DNA of 64,000 bases, taken from positions 32,931,217 to 32,995,216 of the forward strand of contig CP141139.1 in assembly GCA_035236585.1 (NCBI GenBank). The letters run 5' to 3'. How positions within the stretch are numbered: position 1 is the stretch's first letter; every line of letters begins with the position of its first letter. Shown here piece by piece: positions 11,021 through 28,149 of the stretch. Both the position numbers and the translations under genes were made by a program. The notes under the pieces were generated by a model that was given only the letters and a program-made list of their open reading frames with translations, was not told the origin of the DNA and ran no database searches. This DNA is from Warburgia ugandensis (Eukaryota; Streptophyta; Magnoliopsida; Canellales; Canellaceae).

Positions 11021-13379
11021 TTTTATGTTTATCAATTATAAATTTAATCCCATCGAATCTACTATTTTTATGATGTATCTAATCTTTTTGGTAGAAATCA
11101 ATTTAGTAGATGCTCAGTCTGTGCCACTAGGATTTAGCTGCTTTTAATTAATAGCTTCAAAGAATCCTTGGAGAATCCTCAAATTGTTGGAATTATAATA
11201 AAAATTGCACAAAAATAAGTCTGATGAACCTTGCCTTAAAGGCATGCATTAAAATGTGGTGCTTGAAGATAGTTGAACCCTCTGAATAAATTTAAAGGAT
11301 ATGACAACTCGATCTCTAGGATTCAACCAATCCAGGCCAATTTGTACCTCAACTGATTTGCACTATCAAAATTAGTCTGTACTTTACCCACAAGATGATT
11401 GCAATAAAATATAGTGCTTAACATCTCTCCTCAAATACAATTATCTCTCAAGGATAAATAGGAATACAAACTCAATTCACTACACATGTGAGATTAGAAA
11501 TGGATTTGGAATATACCTATCAAGATAAATTGAGAAATGAGAAGAGCTTCACAAGTTTAGAGCCTTAGAACAAAATTGATGCCAAAGCATGCAAGCTCTA
11601 GAACTAGAGATCTAGACAAGTAGAAGAACCCTTAAAGAGTGATGTTAAAACAAGCAAAATCTAAGAGAGAGAATAAAAGAGTGATGCTCAAAACTGCCAA
11701 ACTATTAAACAAAATTAGAACTAGAAGATAATAGACTGTTGCTAAAAAATGGCAAACTTTAGAAGAGAGACATAGAGAATAGAGAATGTCTCAACTAAAC
11801 AAACTCTAAAAAGCCAATGACTAGAGAGTCTTGAGGTAGAGAAGAGAATGGTGTAAGATGGAAATAGCCTGGGTGTCCACTTGGAGTGCTTGGTTACCAA
11901 GCAACCTTACTTGGTCCCTAAGGCAAGCCAGAACATCCTTTAGGCAGTCCACATAGGAAAGCCCATTGATTTCCTATTATGGGACCTTCCTAGTTAGTTC
12001 CTATGGGCTATATGGGCCAGTGTGCCTAGATGTTACAAGCCACCTCTGCAATGACGGACTGGATGTCATGGACCTCGCTTGAGGAGCTAACCCGGCCCAT
12101 GGACCATCCATCCTGGTGGGCCTGGGCTAGATCACCCCCAATATCAAAAGAGACTAGGGTGATTCAAATCAGTTTGTGCATGATGCAAGCATGCAAAGTA
12201 CATACTAATGCACATAAGTACACTTTTGCACTCGCTCACGTGCTTGGTTGAACTAAGCATGCATCATTTCCAAGTTTGCTCTTGAAAATAATGTGAGGAA
12301 ATGAGAGAGTATATATAAGGAGTTGAATTTTCTTCGAACTATCAATCTGAGACTAAAAATTTGTGTTATTTTCAAAAGTGAAGTAGTAAAAGATGAGAGT
12401 TAAAATTCAAATGAAATATGAGTTTGCCTCCAAAACTAGAGAATCTCAAAATTCCACAAACTATCCTTTAGTTTCAAAATAATTCACACACACAAACATA
12501 AAAGAATCAATTACAAAGAAAAGAAGTTTTTGGCATTCAAATAAGATCCATCCATTAGAGACAGTGAACAAAGTCTTGAACTTCCTCTTGTATACATTCC
12601 AAGAAGTATCATGACAATTTGTGAAATAAATCTTGAACTACTACTTGAAGAAATTAACAATCTAGGTATTGGTCCTACATAGTACACATGTATGGTCAGG
12701 GAATGGATGATCATAAAGCAACCTATGTGGCTCTAGTTTCATGCTAAGAAAAATTCTCCATCCTTAAGACTAGCTCTTAATAAATATAAGGGAGAGTTTT
12801 AGTTCTAGGATTTTACAAGACGTTAAATAATCTTCTAGTCATCTAAAGATGTAGTTACCAGATGCGAGCCACTAACTCGTGGTTAGTTCATTTTGCGACC
12901 AAATTGCCCTTCATTTAATAGTCAATCCATATGAAATCCCTCTTTTTAAAAGTTTTGGTCAACATGCTTGTTTCTTGCAAATGCAGTTCTACACCAAATA
13001 AATTCCCCCATTCTTCAACATCCTCATCCCAGCTTTGCAAAGAAAATCTAGCTCTTAGAAATGCACAAAGCGCTCACAAAACCCACCAAGCTATTTGTTG
13101 TTCCTTGCTTTGTTTCTTTAGTGGAGTTATTCATCGGTGACCCAAAATTATTTTCATGGCACATCATTTGACTATGGTCTCCAAGTTGGTGGTATAGTGC
13201 ATCATTTTCATGAAACAAAAAGACCCCTTGTTTTGGCAAGATCTACAACAATATTAGAACTTTCTATTGAACTAGGTCTAGATCGAACATTCAAAATAAT
13301 GGGGCTCTCAATTGGTTTTGCATGTCAAAGGCCCTAACTAACATATATACATGTAAATGTAGTTGCATCAAAGGATTGG
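11021..13379. other. Spacer, probably old transposon debris
   Basis: No gene or domain is recognised on either strand. About 11870-12240 is richer in G+C and looks different from its flanks. A TATA-like string with downstream A-rich DNA occurs near 12310 (gagtatatataagg), which suggests remnants of an LTR, but no matching end or partner copy is visible in the window. Confidence 0.4.
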
Positions 13380-15479
<2,100 letters not shown>

Positions 15480-16204
15480 ATAGTTTATAAGGTGTGAATC
15501 TTAAGGATTGGTTTGTGCCTTATGAAAGAACCCACTTTACAATGAGTCCATTTCCTTGTACAAATGGAATGGCAAAGTCCCTATCCTTGGAGAAGAGGAT
15601 CCACCTTTTAATCCTTTTTCATCACAAGGTGGGCCACAAAAAAGTGAAAATTTGCCCCTATGAGAGGAGTATCTCTGGAGTAGATGATTGAAGAACTAGT
15701 TCAAGGAGCAACAGCAATGAAATGATACAGATTATGAGAGCATTTCTGATCTTATCCTTGGTTCCAAATGCTTGTTGATGACTTCAATTTAGAAACTATA
15801 ATAGTTTCAAGATCTATTAAAGGTGAAGAATTTGTTTTATCTTAAATTGTTATCTATGCATAATGTTTCAAGTTTTGAAGCGAAATGCTTTAGCATTTTC
15901 TTAAGATCAGGGACAAAGGCAATTTGGTCCAAAAATGAAATGCTATAGCATTTCTAAAAATCTTTGAATTGGAATTTTCCCTAAATTTAAACATCTTAGC
16001 TACTTTGTAGAGGCATAAAGAATTACTGAGTGACCAACAACAATGGGTACATTGTTAGAGATGCTAAGCCAAAGCTCCCACTTTTGCATGAAAAGGACAC
16101 AACTTTTGATGATATGTCATATTCATCTAATTGCTCCTACTTAGGTTAAATAGCATGTTGATTGGATGATTCTTGAATAAGAAAATCCACTCTTGTTCAT
16201 AGTG
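15480..16204. other. Spacer with a repeat shared with 57.5 kb
   Basis: No gene is seen. About 16060-16185 resembles 57480-57630 over roughly 130 bp with gaps (shared words such as CCAAAGCT, TTGCATGAA, TGATTGGATGA/TGATTGAATGA), so both may belong to one dispersed repeat. Short hairpins around ATGCTWTAGCATTTC lie near 15885 and 15940. The CACTA element starts at 16205. Confidence 0.4.
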
Positions 16205-16650
16205 CACTACTACATAGGAGGGTTTTTAAGTCGGCATAAAGAAGACGCTTATTTGACTGCTGATTTTGTAAATATTTTACAAGTCGCTTGAAAATAAACG
16301 ACTTTAAATAGATAGACTTAAGAAGTCGTTTACGAGTAAGCAACTTGAAAAAACTGGCGCGAGCTGAAATTTTTTCACAGGAAGAACTTTTTAAGTCGTT
16401 TATTTGTAAACGACTTAAAAAATGATAAACTTTTAAATTCATTTAGATATAAACGACTTAAAACTTCATGACTTTTTGAAGTCGTTTAATTAAGTGACTT
16501 GAAAAGTATCAGATAAAGTTGGCGCAATTTTTTTATTTAATGGGAACAGACTTTTAAAGTTGTTTATGAGTAAACGACTTTAAAAGTGATAAAGTTTTAA
16601 AGTCGTATATAACTAAATGACTTCTAAAGTCTTCGATCATCTATAAATAG
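16205..16650. repeat. CACTA left terminal repeat and subterminal palindromes
   Basis: After the terminal repeat, AAGTCG/CGACTT words recur in both orientations about every 50-70 bp. Several form near-perfect palindromes of 24-26 bp, the clearest at 16394-16418 (AAGTCGTTTA, short loop, TAAACGACTT). In En/Spm elements the accessory protein TnpA binds a subterminal motif repeated in both orientations; these are the likely equivalent sites. Confidence 0.85.
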
Positions 16651-17933
16651 CCATCAAAGTAACATTTTTTTCCCTTATCCTCTTCTTCTCAAGGTTTTGG
16701 CATGATGGATTCGTCTTTGGTCCTTGTACATCTGTCTTTTTCCCTTTTTACTTTCCATTTTTATATTTTGACTTTTGGTGTAATGGAAAAAATTGTAAGT
16801 AAACCACAACTTCTTTTAATTCACACGAATATTTCTTTTCTTGTTACTAACTTTTCTTTGTTTTTATTTTGTAGATCATGTGGGTTGTCTCTCTACATAT
16901 CATGGGGTTAAAGAATCTGTTCGGTCATCCTGATTTCTCCAGAATCGTATGATTTCATTAAAAATGACAACTGCTTCTCTCACAAGTCTACTATTGAAGA
17001 AAGGAAGAACAATATGGATTTGTGGTTCTCACCCAAAAAATAGGGTTTGGTGAGGTCAGGCTTTGTGGGCCAGTTTACTTGCAATGGATGTATCCATTTG
17101 AGAGGTACATGAAATTTTAAAAAGGATGTGCATAATCACAACCAGCCATAGGGGTGTATAGCCAAATGTTACATTGTAGAGAAGGCAATGGAGTTTTGTA
17201 CAAAGTACTTAGCAGCAGTGGATTCCATTGGAATCCCAAGAAAGAAACAATTAGTGGCATTTGATCCCAAGGTTGGTGAACCTCTATCTAGTGGTCGTGT
17301 ATCGATCGTTAACTATAAAGAACGAGACCATGCGCATCTTTATGTGTTACAAAATGTTGATGAAGTCCAACCATATATTGAGTAAGTTAATTATGTATGT
17401 ATGCATATGTAAAATTTAATTGTTGATGGTTAATTACATTTTCTATGATTAATACTCTGTAAATTTGTTTGTGTATATACATGTACGTAGTGAATGCATG
17501 GACGTGATCAAGGCAAAGGATCTAAGTTATGCAAAGAAACTGAAGTGGCTACAATTTGAGCATTGACTCACTTTCAATAATTAGCTATGTAAGAAGGTAA
17601 ATTCTCACTTAATGTATATTAAATAACTATGTTCTATATATATGTATATATTAATCTTACTTAAGCATACTTAATATATTAATATACATAGATTCAAGAT
17701 CAGCGAGAAGTAGCAGGCAACAGTATATCAAAAACCTTACATTGGATGGCGATGGGATCATGACTAGAAGTAATAAAATATGCTGGATATGCCATCAATG
17801 GTTATCACTTTTATACAAAAGATTGTAATAACTCAAGAGTGCAACAGAATAGTGGAGTTATCTTAGTTGCCAATGCTACATTCTTTTCCAGTTCAAAGGA
17901 TAACATGTCAATACTGCGTGGATGATATTTATT
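16651..17933 (+). pseudogene. CACTA TNP2-type transposase gene, 3' exons (DUF4218/DUF4216), part 1
   Basis: About 17068-17386 encodes a DUF4218-like block: GPVYLQWMYPFERYMK (about 17071-17118), then after stops an open piece with EFCTKYL and HAHLYVLQNVDEVQPYIE. A GTAAGT donor follows at 17384. A second exon lies at about 17490-17596 (AKKLKWLQFEH), then a third from about 17691 (REVAGNSIS) leading to YAGYAINGYHFYTKD and NSGVILVANATFFSSSKDN, which is the N-terminal half of DUF4216. These domains flank the catalytic Transposase_21 region in CACTA TNP2 proteins, but that catalytic region itself is not visible here; 16700-17060 has no recognised domain. The reading breaks off at about 17933 and resumes at 26620. 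Confidence 0.75.
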
Positions 17934-18048
17934 AAGGGTACCATCTCTCCCTCCAATCATCCCTTCTCCTTCTCCTCCAGCTGCTTCAAGCTAGGGTTTT
18001 GGTAGGCGTAGAGGAAATCGCACCACCAGAAAAAGGGTACCATCTCTA
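17934..18048. other. Filler DNA at the truncated left LTR junction
   Basis: The 15-bp word AAGGGTACCATCTCT occurs at 17934-17948 and again at 18033-18047, bracketing about 84 bp that match neither the transposase nor the right LTR. Homology to the right LTR starts immediately after. This has the look of error-prone end joining with templated filler, which removed about 250 bp from the 5' end of the left LTR and also the left target-site copy. Confidence 0.6.
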
Positions 18049-20674
<2,626 letters not shown>

Positions 20675-21515
20675 ATTGGTATTAGAGCCCAGTTTTATCC
20701 TTTCACAACCAGTCCTGTATGTCCAAATGTCATATACGATGAGATTAATTAAGAAAAAGTAGTCTAAATGAACAAGAAATAATATTAAATCACAAATAAA
20801 TACATTATAATTAAATAGGTGAAAGAGAGATGAATCTAGTAAATACTTAGGTATTGGATGGCTCACATTCTAGCAAAAAGCTAGGCTACATACTTAGGGA
20901 TAAGGATTGTTGTGCAGTGGTGCAAACAAGGAAACTAGTATATGAGAATAACATTATGATGAGAATGAGGAATGAGAATACAAGATGATATTAGTGGAAT
21001 CCTTAAGAGATATAGCTTACTTGTACTAAATCAATCGAAGTGAGAATTTTGAAGAACTTAGTTCAATTCTAGATGACTTAATTGGGGCTTTATGGCTATT
21101 TTACAATAATAGAGAAGATCAGAAGCTGAGTACAATAATGGACATCTTATTAAGACAAATACAACATGAGTATGATAGGGAAATGTAAAAGACCGAAGTT
21201 GAGGAGAATGACAAAGAATTTGAGTATAACAGAGTTATTAGAAGGTTTTGATGCTAAATCTGATGGGGGTGACAGATCGGTGATAATAGATTAATCATAA
21301 CATGAACTTATAAGGGAAGGGTAGTATGACACAAATTGTCAAGGAAATTGTTAAGACACTGTATGATTTCGATGATATTAGAGGCATTTAATATTTCATG
21401 GAAATATTCAATTTATCATATTTGTTGATCAAAAGTATGGATATAGTATTGATTATATGCAACAAATCCAATGGGGACATTGATCTATGTAGAAAAAAGG
21501 GAGGATGCTGACTAA

Positions 21516-21594
<79 letters not shown>

Positions 21595-23884
21595 GAGAGA
21601 GAGAGAGAGAGATATGTAACTACAAGTATTGGATAGATATTGAACAGTCAAAATAAGAAGATCATGAGTTATGGAGGATAGGAAGGAGAAATATAGAATC
21701 AAAGACTTTCATCTTGAGTCATATTGCTAAATGGAAAGAGAAATCACTCCAATTTAAGGGAATAAGAGTAGTTGAGTTGGTGATATTATATAAGAAAATA
21801 CAGTCTTTGAATAGAATGTCGAAATTGAGGACCAACTAGGAATTTAATTTTTCAATAAGTTTGATGCTTATTTCCATTGGTGATATTAGAATTTTATCAA
21901 ACCCAATAGTTTATGAGGAAACATCAATGGCTGAAGTCCATGAAAAGGAGAAGTTGATAAGACCCTACATTGCCATTATATGATTGAATGAAGATATAGT
22001 GAGGAGTAAAAAGCAAGGATAGCAACTAGTCTAATCGATCTTCATCAACTAAAGTACCATCAAGGATCAACTTGATGTCTTGATATTATAAAGGAGAATT
22101 GGAAGAGCAAGTCTCCTGTGGACATTATTTAGCAATAGATTTAAGTGTCATTACCTATAAAAGAATAATGATTGAATTAAGGTATTCTAATCATACATGT
22201 TAGTATACTCATAAACAATAGCTTAAGTTATGTAATACAATAAGAGGAGTGTTATGGATACTTAAACACGAGTTTTCACTAAAAGAAGTCAACTGATTAG
22301 ACTTAGTCATTTAAGGACGCAAAATTTCAATACATCTAGTAACAGTTGAGTCAGAAGTGAAATGATAAATAATTTAGAACAATGACAAGGATTGCGGATA
22401 ATCCCAGATCCTTAATAGATGCTGTGACAGGCTGTAGAGGTCACTTTGGATCTGAAAGGTATGCTGTTGACTTGGATTGAAAAGAAAGGCAGGAAAGCAT
22501 TGATTGCTTGTAACCTGTAAATCTAGGAAAGGGATATACAGTTAATCGAATAGATTCTTTTCTATGTCTAAGAAGATGCTCTATGCTTACCTGTGTGTTC
22601 CTTAAAAAAATTGTTGCTCCGAAAGCTTCATCACAAATTAGCTATTGAATGATTATTCTTGTTGTAAGAAAAGTATGAGGTGGTACTTGAAAGATAAATT
22701 TTGAGGAATTGGGAGATTTGCTACTTATAATGATACCTCCTGACAAGTAAGACTTAATGGTGGATAACAAAGCCTTGATAATTGATTGAATGATATATAG
22801 ATATAAGAAATGGAAGAAGAAAAGCTAAGATAGTTGTCACACCATACAGTAATATTTGATGTTTACTTGCCTTGAAACAAAAAGGTACTTGTTATATGCA
22901 CGTATCATGTACAAAAGACCAATTGAAGAAATTAAATAAGAGAAACTATTGTAAGGGTTAACTTTATTAGATTAAGTTGACAATTAGATAGAACTTTTGG
23001 TCTGAAGATCACGAAGAAAGTCATCAAGTAAGGAAAATTTAAGGAGGGTAATGGCAATGGATTCAACCATGAACACAGTAAGTGGACTCTGTTAGAGATA
23101 AAAGACTTTAGACATGAGTATGAATATTGTTGGAAATCCTATGAAAATTTTATGCGAATAATGGCATAAAATTCTAAAATGAGAACGTACGATCTATGAT
23201 GATAGATTCACCATAAATATATGACTTGGAATAAATTCTTCGAGGAGAAAATTATTAGATGGAATTCAATATCTGTGAAAACTTGATATATAGTTAAGTG
23301 ATCTTATTTACAGTATGCGATAGTATAATTGATGGAAGACAAGAGGCAAATGAGACTATCCTCTACTATTCAAGATGAAAGACAAGAAATAAGATGATAT
23401 AGTATCAAAGTAGTGGAGAGTAATTTCTACATGATTAGAGGAGTATGGTCATCTAAGGATTTGTCAATATTAATTAGATAAACTCTATAGTAACGAGATG
23501 AACTACAATGAGAAACCATTATTGACAAGGGAGAAACTAAATAACATAGTATTAGAGTATGCAGTGGAAGCGGGTCTTGAGTACGTAAAGCAAGCTGAAC
23601 TGCAGTTATATTTAAGGCATTTATGAAGGAATTAGGAGGATGATAAATTGAGGATATGCTTAGATTTGATTGCAAGATAACATGAAGAGAATTTCAAGGA
23701 CACAATTTCTTTACTTATTGACCTAATTGAGGCATTGAATGAGAGATATATGGGATGAAGCAAAGAAATTTTCTTAGTCAGAGTCCTAAGGGAGAATGCA
23801 TTCATTAAGAGGTTGTTTAAGAGACAATTAACTTGAAGATAATAATTTGTAGAATTTTGAGGACAAAATTCTTTGAAGGGGTAA
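20675..23884 (+). other. Interior of nested gypsy element: PBS, non-coding body, PPT
   Basis: The primer site TGGTATTAGAGCC (20677-20689) matches the tRNA-Met complement with one change. The next 60 bp closely resemble the post-primer sequence of the second element at 39654. The body is A/G-rich with many stops and no recognised protein domain. It ends in a polypurine tract (GAAGGGGTAA, 23875-23884). A block at about 23555-23577 (AGAGTATGCAGTGGAAGCGG) is nearly repeated in the other element at about 40801. Confidence 0.7.
21517..21612. repeat. Compound microsatellite (TAA)n-(GA)n
   Basis: About 26 TAA units followed by about nine GA units inside the nested element. It creates a false leucine-rich frame on the minus strand. 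Confidence 0.95.
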
Positions 23885-24157
23885 TGATGTAATGAATCAC
23901 AATTTTCAATATTATTATATCACTTTTATAACTAATGATAGCTGGTTTATTTTGAAATTTTTTGGAGATTAATAGATATTTAATCATATTAAAAGGTGGT
24001 TGGATGTTTCATTTTAATTAACCTATGAAGCAAAGGAAATTATGAGAAATATCTAGATAATTAGATTCTTGAGATGGAACTCAATGCCTCAAAGAACACT
24101 GAAAACGGAGTTCGTATGACCAAGTTATGGGCTTTCTGGCTGCCTAGGTAAGGCCTG

Positions 24158-24239
<82 letters not shown>

Positions 24240-26618
24240 CTTGGTTTTCCCCTCTCTTTCGACCTAGATCCATGTTGGATCTGGCATTTCCCGACTGAAA
24301 CTCGCCAGGGAAAGCTGGGTTCAGATCCACCTTGTTCGAACCAGAGCGTCCTGAGGATGCAGGGCCTAACACATGCCCGGAACATGCCCTGCTGGGACAG
24401 CCTCCTAGCATCATTCGAGCATGCGCATGCATGCGAGCACAGTCTTGGTTAGACTGGGATGCACACGCGTCCTGGGAACCATGACATGCAGGCCCTGTAT
24501 GGATGAATCTGGTTCATCTATGGATTCACGACACTAAAAACACAAGGAGCCTATATAACTCCGATCGACGATCCGAAAGAACCGTTGCTTTCGTATTAAT
24601 GACGTGAACCTAATGATACTATAAAATTTAAGGTCAGAGAACTATTTTTTATGACTATAGCCTAACAACCATAGACATCTCGTAGATTTACAATATCCAA
24701 GATGATCAGATCTCATGAATGGATCCATCAGAGGCATTAGAAGATTAGTAACTCAAGATCCACCTTAAATTGTATGTACCCATCCTTGAATTATAGATCT
24801 AACCATTCAAATCAAGTACAAACCTGTTCTGAGTATCAGGACACGTGATCTATGAGATTTAACCATTAAACATTAGATCTATACATATGATCTAGCCTAG
24901 AAACGCATTAAGCAAGGATCTATGATCCTAAAAGGTAGATCTAACCGTTAATATATAAGTCTAAGTAATGATCTATAAAGGGTGGAAAATGATACTTGAA
25001 TTCTTGTTATCAATTGATATTCAGAGTTTCACAAAGGTAACTTAGGGTCGAGTAATGAAGAACGCAATTCAAGAGACATCGAGGTAGGTAGTCTAATACT
25101 GCTAAGTTTTCAAATACATTTCCAAAATCTAATTGATTTATTTAATCCTGATGACCGTGTTTAGTATGCTTTTGAGATTTGATATTCTCATAATGAGTAT
25201 GTAGATTTTCCTTATGATCTTGCATGCATTGCTTATTTAGTAAATAGGCTTTATATAAGCAATGCATACATGTTTTGGAACTGGTTGCATAAATTGCACT
25301 ACTTGTGATGATTGAGATTCATAATATATGCATATTATATGCATTGCTTGCATGTTTTGAAACGCATTGCATAGATTGCATGATTTACGATGATTGAGAT
25401 TTGGATTAATTATATATATGCTTTTGGGCTATTGAGCTTGGTGGGCACTATGCTAAGAGGTTGTTATGTATGGGGTTGGCCTCTACCACAAAAAGTGGAT
25501 GGTATCGCTACCAAAATGGCATTGTCCCTTCCTCGATTGCTATGATAAATGGGGAGGACCACTGAAGGTGTTCACGGCACCCTTTCGAGGACATATCCGT
25601 AGTCGTCATGGAGGGCTATAGTAGGTGGTCTCTAGATACTGGAGACACACGATTCCAGCTGTGTGCTAATAGTGAGCATAGTTGGCCCTATGATTTCAGT
25701 TTTATCAATATGCATATAGCATTGAGATGGTCGTAGATGAGTACTCGTGACCAGTCGGTTTGATATGTTTACAGACCAATTGACTTAAGTTCTAAGTGGG
25801 CAGATCGTCTAATGAGGCAACCTGCAGTGGAAACAAAACCGAAAGATCATGTGCATGATATCTATAGGGATGTTATCATCTGCTTTGAATGATTACTATT
25901 TTAATAGTTTCATGATTATTATATTTAACTCCTTGGTTTGATGTGTTTGCCGAGATCTTCTTACATGGGCTGATCAATTACTACTTTATGATTTTAGTTA
26001 TATTTATATCATTACATACTGCATTTTAGTTAAGCAATCCATAGTTATATTGTTGATTTTTGGATTTTGATAAATGTGTAAATGAGCGTATGGCTTTATA
26101 CATGTTTACACAAAAAGGAATTGCATGATGTTTTACATGGAAAGCCTCTTTTGAAACAATGCACGTTGTATGCTGTGTTTTCAAAATAGTAGTATTAGAT
26201 CACCTACTAAGTATGAGGAATACTCACCCAAATATATCATTTTTACATATTAGCTCCAAAAGGATTAGAAGAAGTATCAGAAAATGTTAGTACTACGCTC
26301 AAGAGAATGAAGAGAAGATAAGTATAAAGGTAAGTATATGATCTACCTTTTGGACATGTACCTGTAATTATTACAGTTGGGCTGTGAGCTATGACTAGAT
26401 AGACCTAAGAAGTATTTATGATTTTTCTTTATTTTTCAAAATTTCCTTGTCCATCTTAAAAGAAAATGACACTCGAGGTTTTGAAAATGAATTTAAAAAT
26501 AAAAGACTTTTCTGCTGCATTGCATTGTTTTTATAAAATTGTTTTCAAATAGGGATCGATCCCGCATTATAAATTAGTTTTGCATTTAAAAATGCACGTG
26601 AAAACCTGAGTCGTCACA
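23885..26618 (+). repeat. Right LTR of nested gypsy element, full length 2734 bp
   Basis: Begins TGATGTAATG directly after the polypurine tract and ends GTCGTCACA at 26618. It contains the (CT)n tract at 24158-24236, about 275 bp in, followed by a C-rich leader-like sequence, a plausible transcription start zone. Immediately after the LTR, at 26619, the interrupted transposase sequence resumes. Confidence 0.9.
24158..24236. repeat. (CT)n microsatellite in right LTR, ~79 bp
   Basis: Same position within the LTR as the 18067-18186 tract, but about 40 bp shorter. Confidence 0.97.
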
Positions 26619-26619
26619 T

Positions 26620-26818
26620 TTACGTACAAGATGAATTTGATAAGAGATGGTCAACTATTTTATCATCCTATCCGAGGAATTTATATGATGAAGATGATCT
26701 AGGAGACACTAAAATAAATTACCCTTCTGTTACCAAAACAATCCCATCAATTGAAGCAATACTTGGTGAGAATGAGGATTATGTGCGTGACAATGGTGAG
26801 AAAGGTGCTTGGGTTTGA
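26620..26818 (+). pseudogene. CACTA TNP2-type transposase gene, part 2 (DUF4216 C-terminal end)
   Basis: Directly beyond the right LTR the frame reads YVQDEFDKRWSTILSSYP and continues without a stop to a TGA at 26816-26818. YVQD-x2-D-x-RW is the usual ending of DUF4216 in TNP2-type CACTA proteins (consensus FYVxDPxDxRWxVV). Together with 17934 upstream it shows that the LTR element landed inside this exon; a stretch of coding sequence between the two parts is missing as well. Confidence 0.75.
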
Positions 26819-26939
26819 AAATAATATATATTTTGGGGTTTGAGGAATAATATGTATATTAGTCAGTTGCAACATCAGTATAATTTAATATTTATAATTT
26901 ATAATTAGTTCTTTTATCACGAGCAATAATATATGCATG

Positions 26940-27020
26940 GAATGATATATAAGTTAGCTAGTTATATATATATATATCTATGTATGTATGTATGTATGTA
27001 TGTATGTATATGTGTACAAA
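26940..27020. repeat. TA / TATG microsatellite
   Basis: A TA run followed by about eight TGTA/TATG units between the two CACTA genes. No other feature is seen in the immediate surroundings (26819-27160). Confidence 0.9.
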
Positions 27021-27162
27021 AAGAATGCATGAATGCAATGTTGACTATAAATTTTTGTTTTTGTTTCGTTGTATATTAATTGTTAGATATTGTAAGTACA
27101 TATAAAAGGTGTATATAATTTGAAAAAAAAATCATTTTAAAATATTGAATTTAAAGGTATGT

Positions 27163-27240
27163 ACTTTAAAAGTTGTTTATTTATAAACAACTTTGAAGGT
27201 ATGTAATTTTCAAGTCGTTTACAAATAAACGACTTTAAAA
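27163..27240. promoter_or_regulatory. Internal copies of the CACTA subterminal palindrome
   Basis: Two palindromes (AAAGTTGTTTA...TAAACAACTTT at about 27170-27193 and AAGTCGTTTA...TAAACGACTT at about 27213-27236) match those at the ends of the element. They lie between the two transposon genes. A third copy is at 28076-28102. If the end copies are binding sites for the accessory protein, these could let it control the downstream gene; that is inference. Confidence 0.6.
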
Positions 27241-27679
27241 TTATAACTAAACTAATAATAAATTATTCATCTTATTTTTCTTAATATGCTTTTATTAGTA
27301 CAATTTTTGTATTTTCTTGTTTATCACATATTTTTATTTATTTAGGAGTGTTTCTATATAGTACTTTGTGACGCACTTAGTGCAAATCAAATACATATAT
27401 ATTATAAGAACCACTTTGACACACATAGGTCCGGAATGGGAATTAAGCTAACACCACCCACATTTTCATATAATTAATTTATCATCTTTCTTTTGTTTAA
27501 TGTTCATTTATTAGTACATTTCTTGTACTAATTTTTTGTTATATTACATAATTTTAGTTCTTAAAAATGGAGTACTGTTCTTGCAATTTTTGGTGGCACA
27601 AGTAAACTTTGGAATATTAGTGTCAATCAAATACTTATATATATTCATTTAAAATTAATTAATTAATTAAATGTAGATC

Positions 27680-27960
27680 AACCATGCATGAACCCTGACC
27701 GTAATTAACCTGAGCCCCTAATACTAACCTTAACCTTGAGCCCTTAAACTCTAATAGTGAACCTTACCCCTGAGCCTTAACTCCTAACCCCGAGACTTGT
27801 TTATTGAGTACTCTTGAATCCCTAAACTCTAAATACTTACATACGTAAATACCTTGAACCCTAAACCCTTAACCAAATTAACCCCATGTTGTTTCCTGAA
27901 CACTTGAACCCTGAACCCTTAATTAAACTAACCCTTGATTCCTAAACTCACTATCATTAA
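27680..27960. repeat. Degenerate telomere-like tract (CCCTAA-type)
   Basis: About 280 bp of imperfect repeats built on AACCCTAA/AACCCTTAA/CCTGAACCC words, for example GAACCCTAAACCCTTAACC near 27865-27883. It resembles the Arabidopsis-type telomere repeat CCCTAAA but is interrupted throughout, so it is an interstitial telomere-like or telo-box-rich block, not a chromosome end. Confidence 0.65.
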
Positions 27961-28075
27961 AATTTTGTTTCATTAATTACTTGTATTACTTATTGTTAGA
28001 TATTGCAGAGTTCGTACTAATTAACAAAAGAGGTGTATATATATTAAATTAAAAAAAATTTAAATTGTAAAATTT

Positions 28076-28102
28076 TAAAGTTGTTTATAACTAAACGACT
28101 TG
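28076..28102. promoter_or_regulatory. Third internal CACTA palindrome
   Basis: AAAGTTGTTTATAACTAAACGACTT, another copy of the subterminal motif, 50 bp before the purine-rich leader of the second transposon gene. Its place just upstream of that leader fits a promoter-proximal site. Confidence 0.55.
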
Positions 28103-28149
28103 AAAAATCAATACATATCTCTGTTCCTTCTCAAAACTCGATAGAGCAA

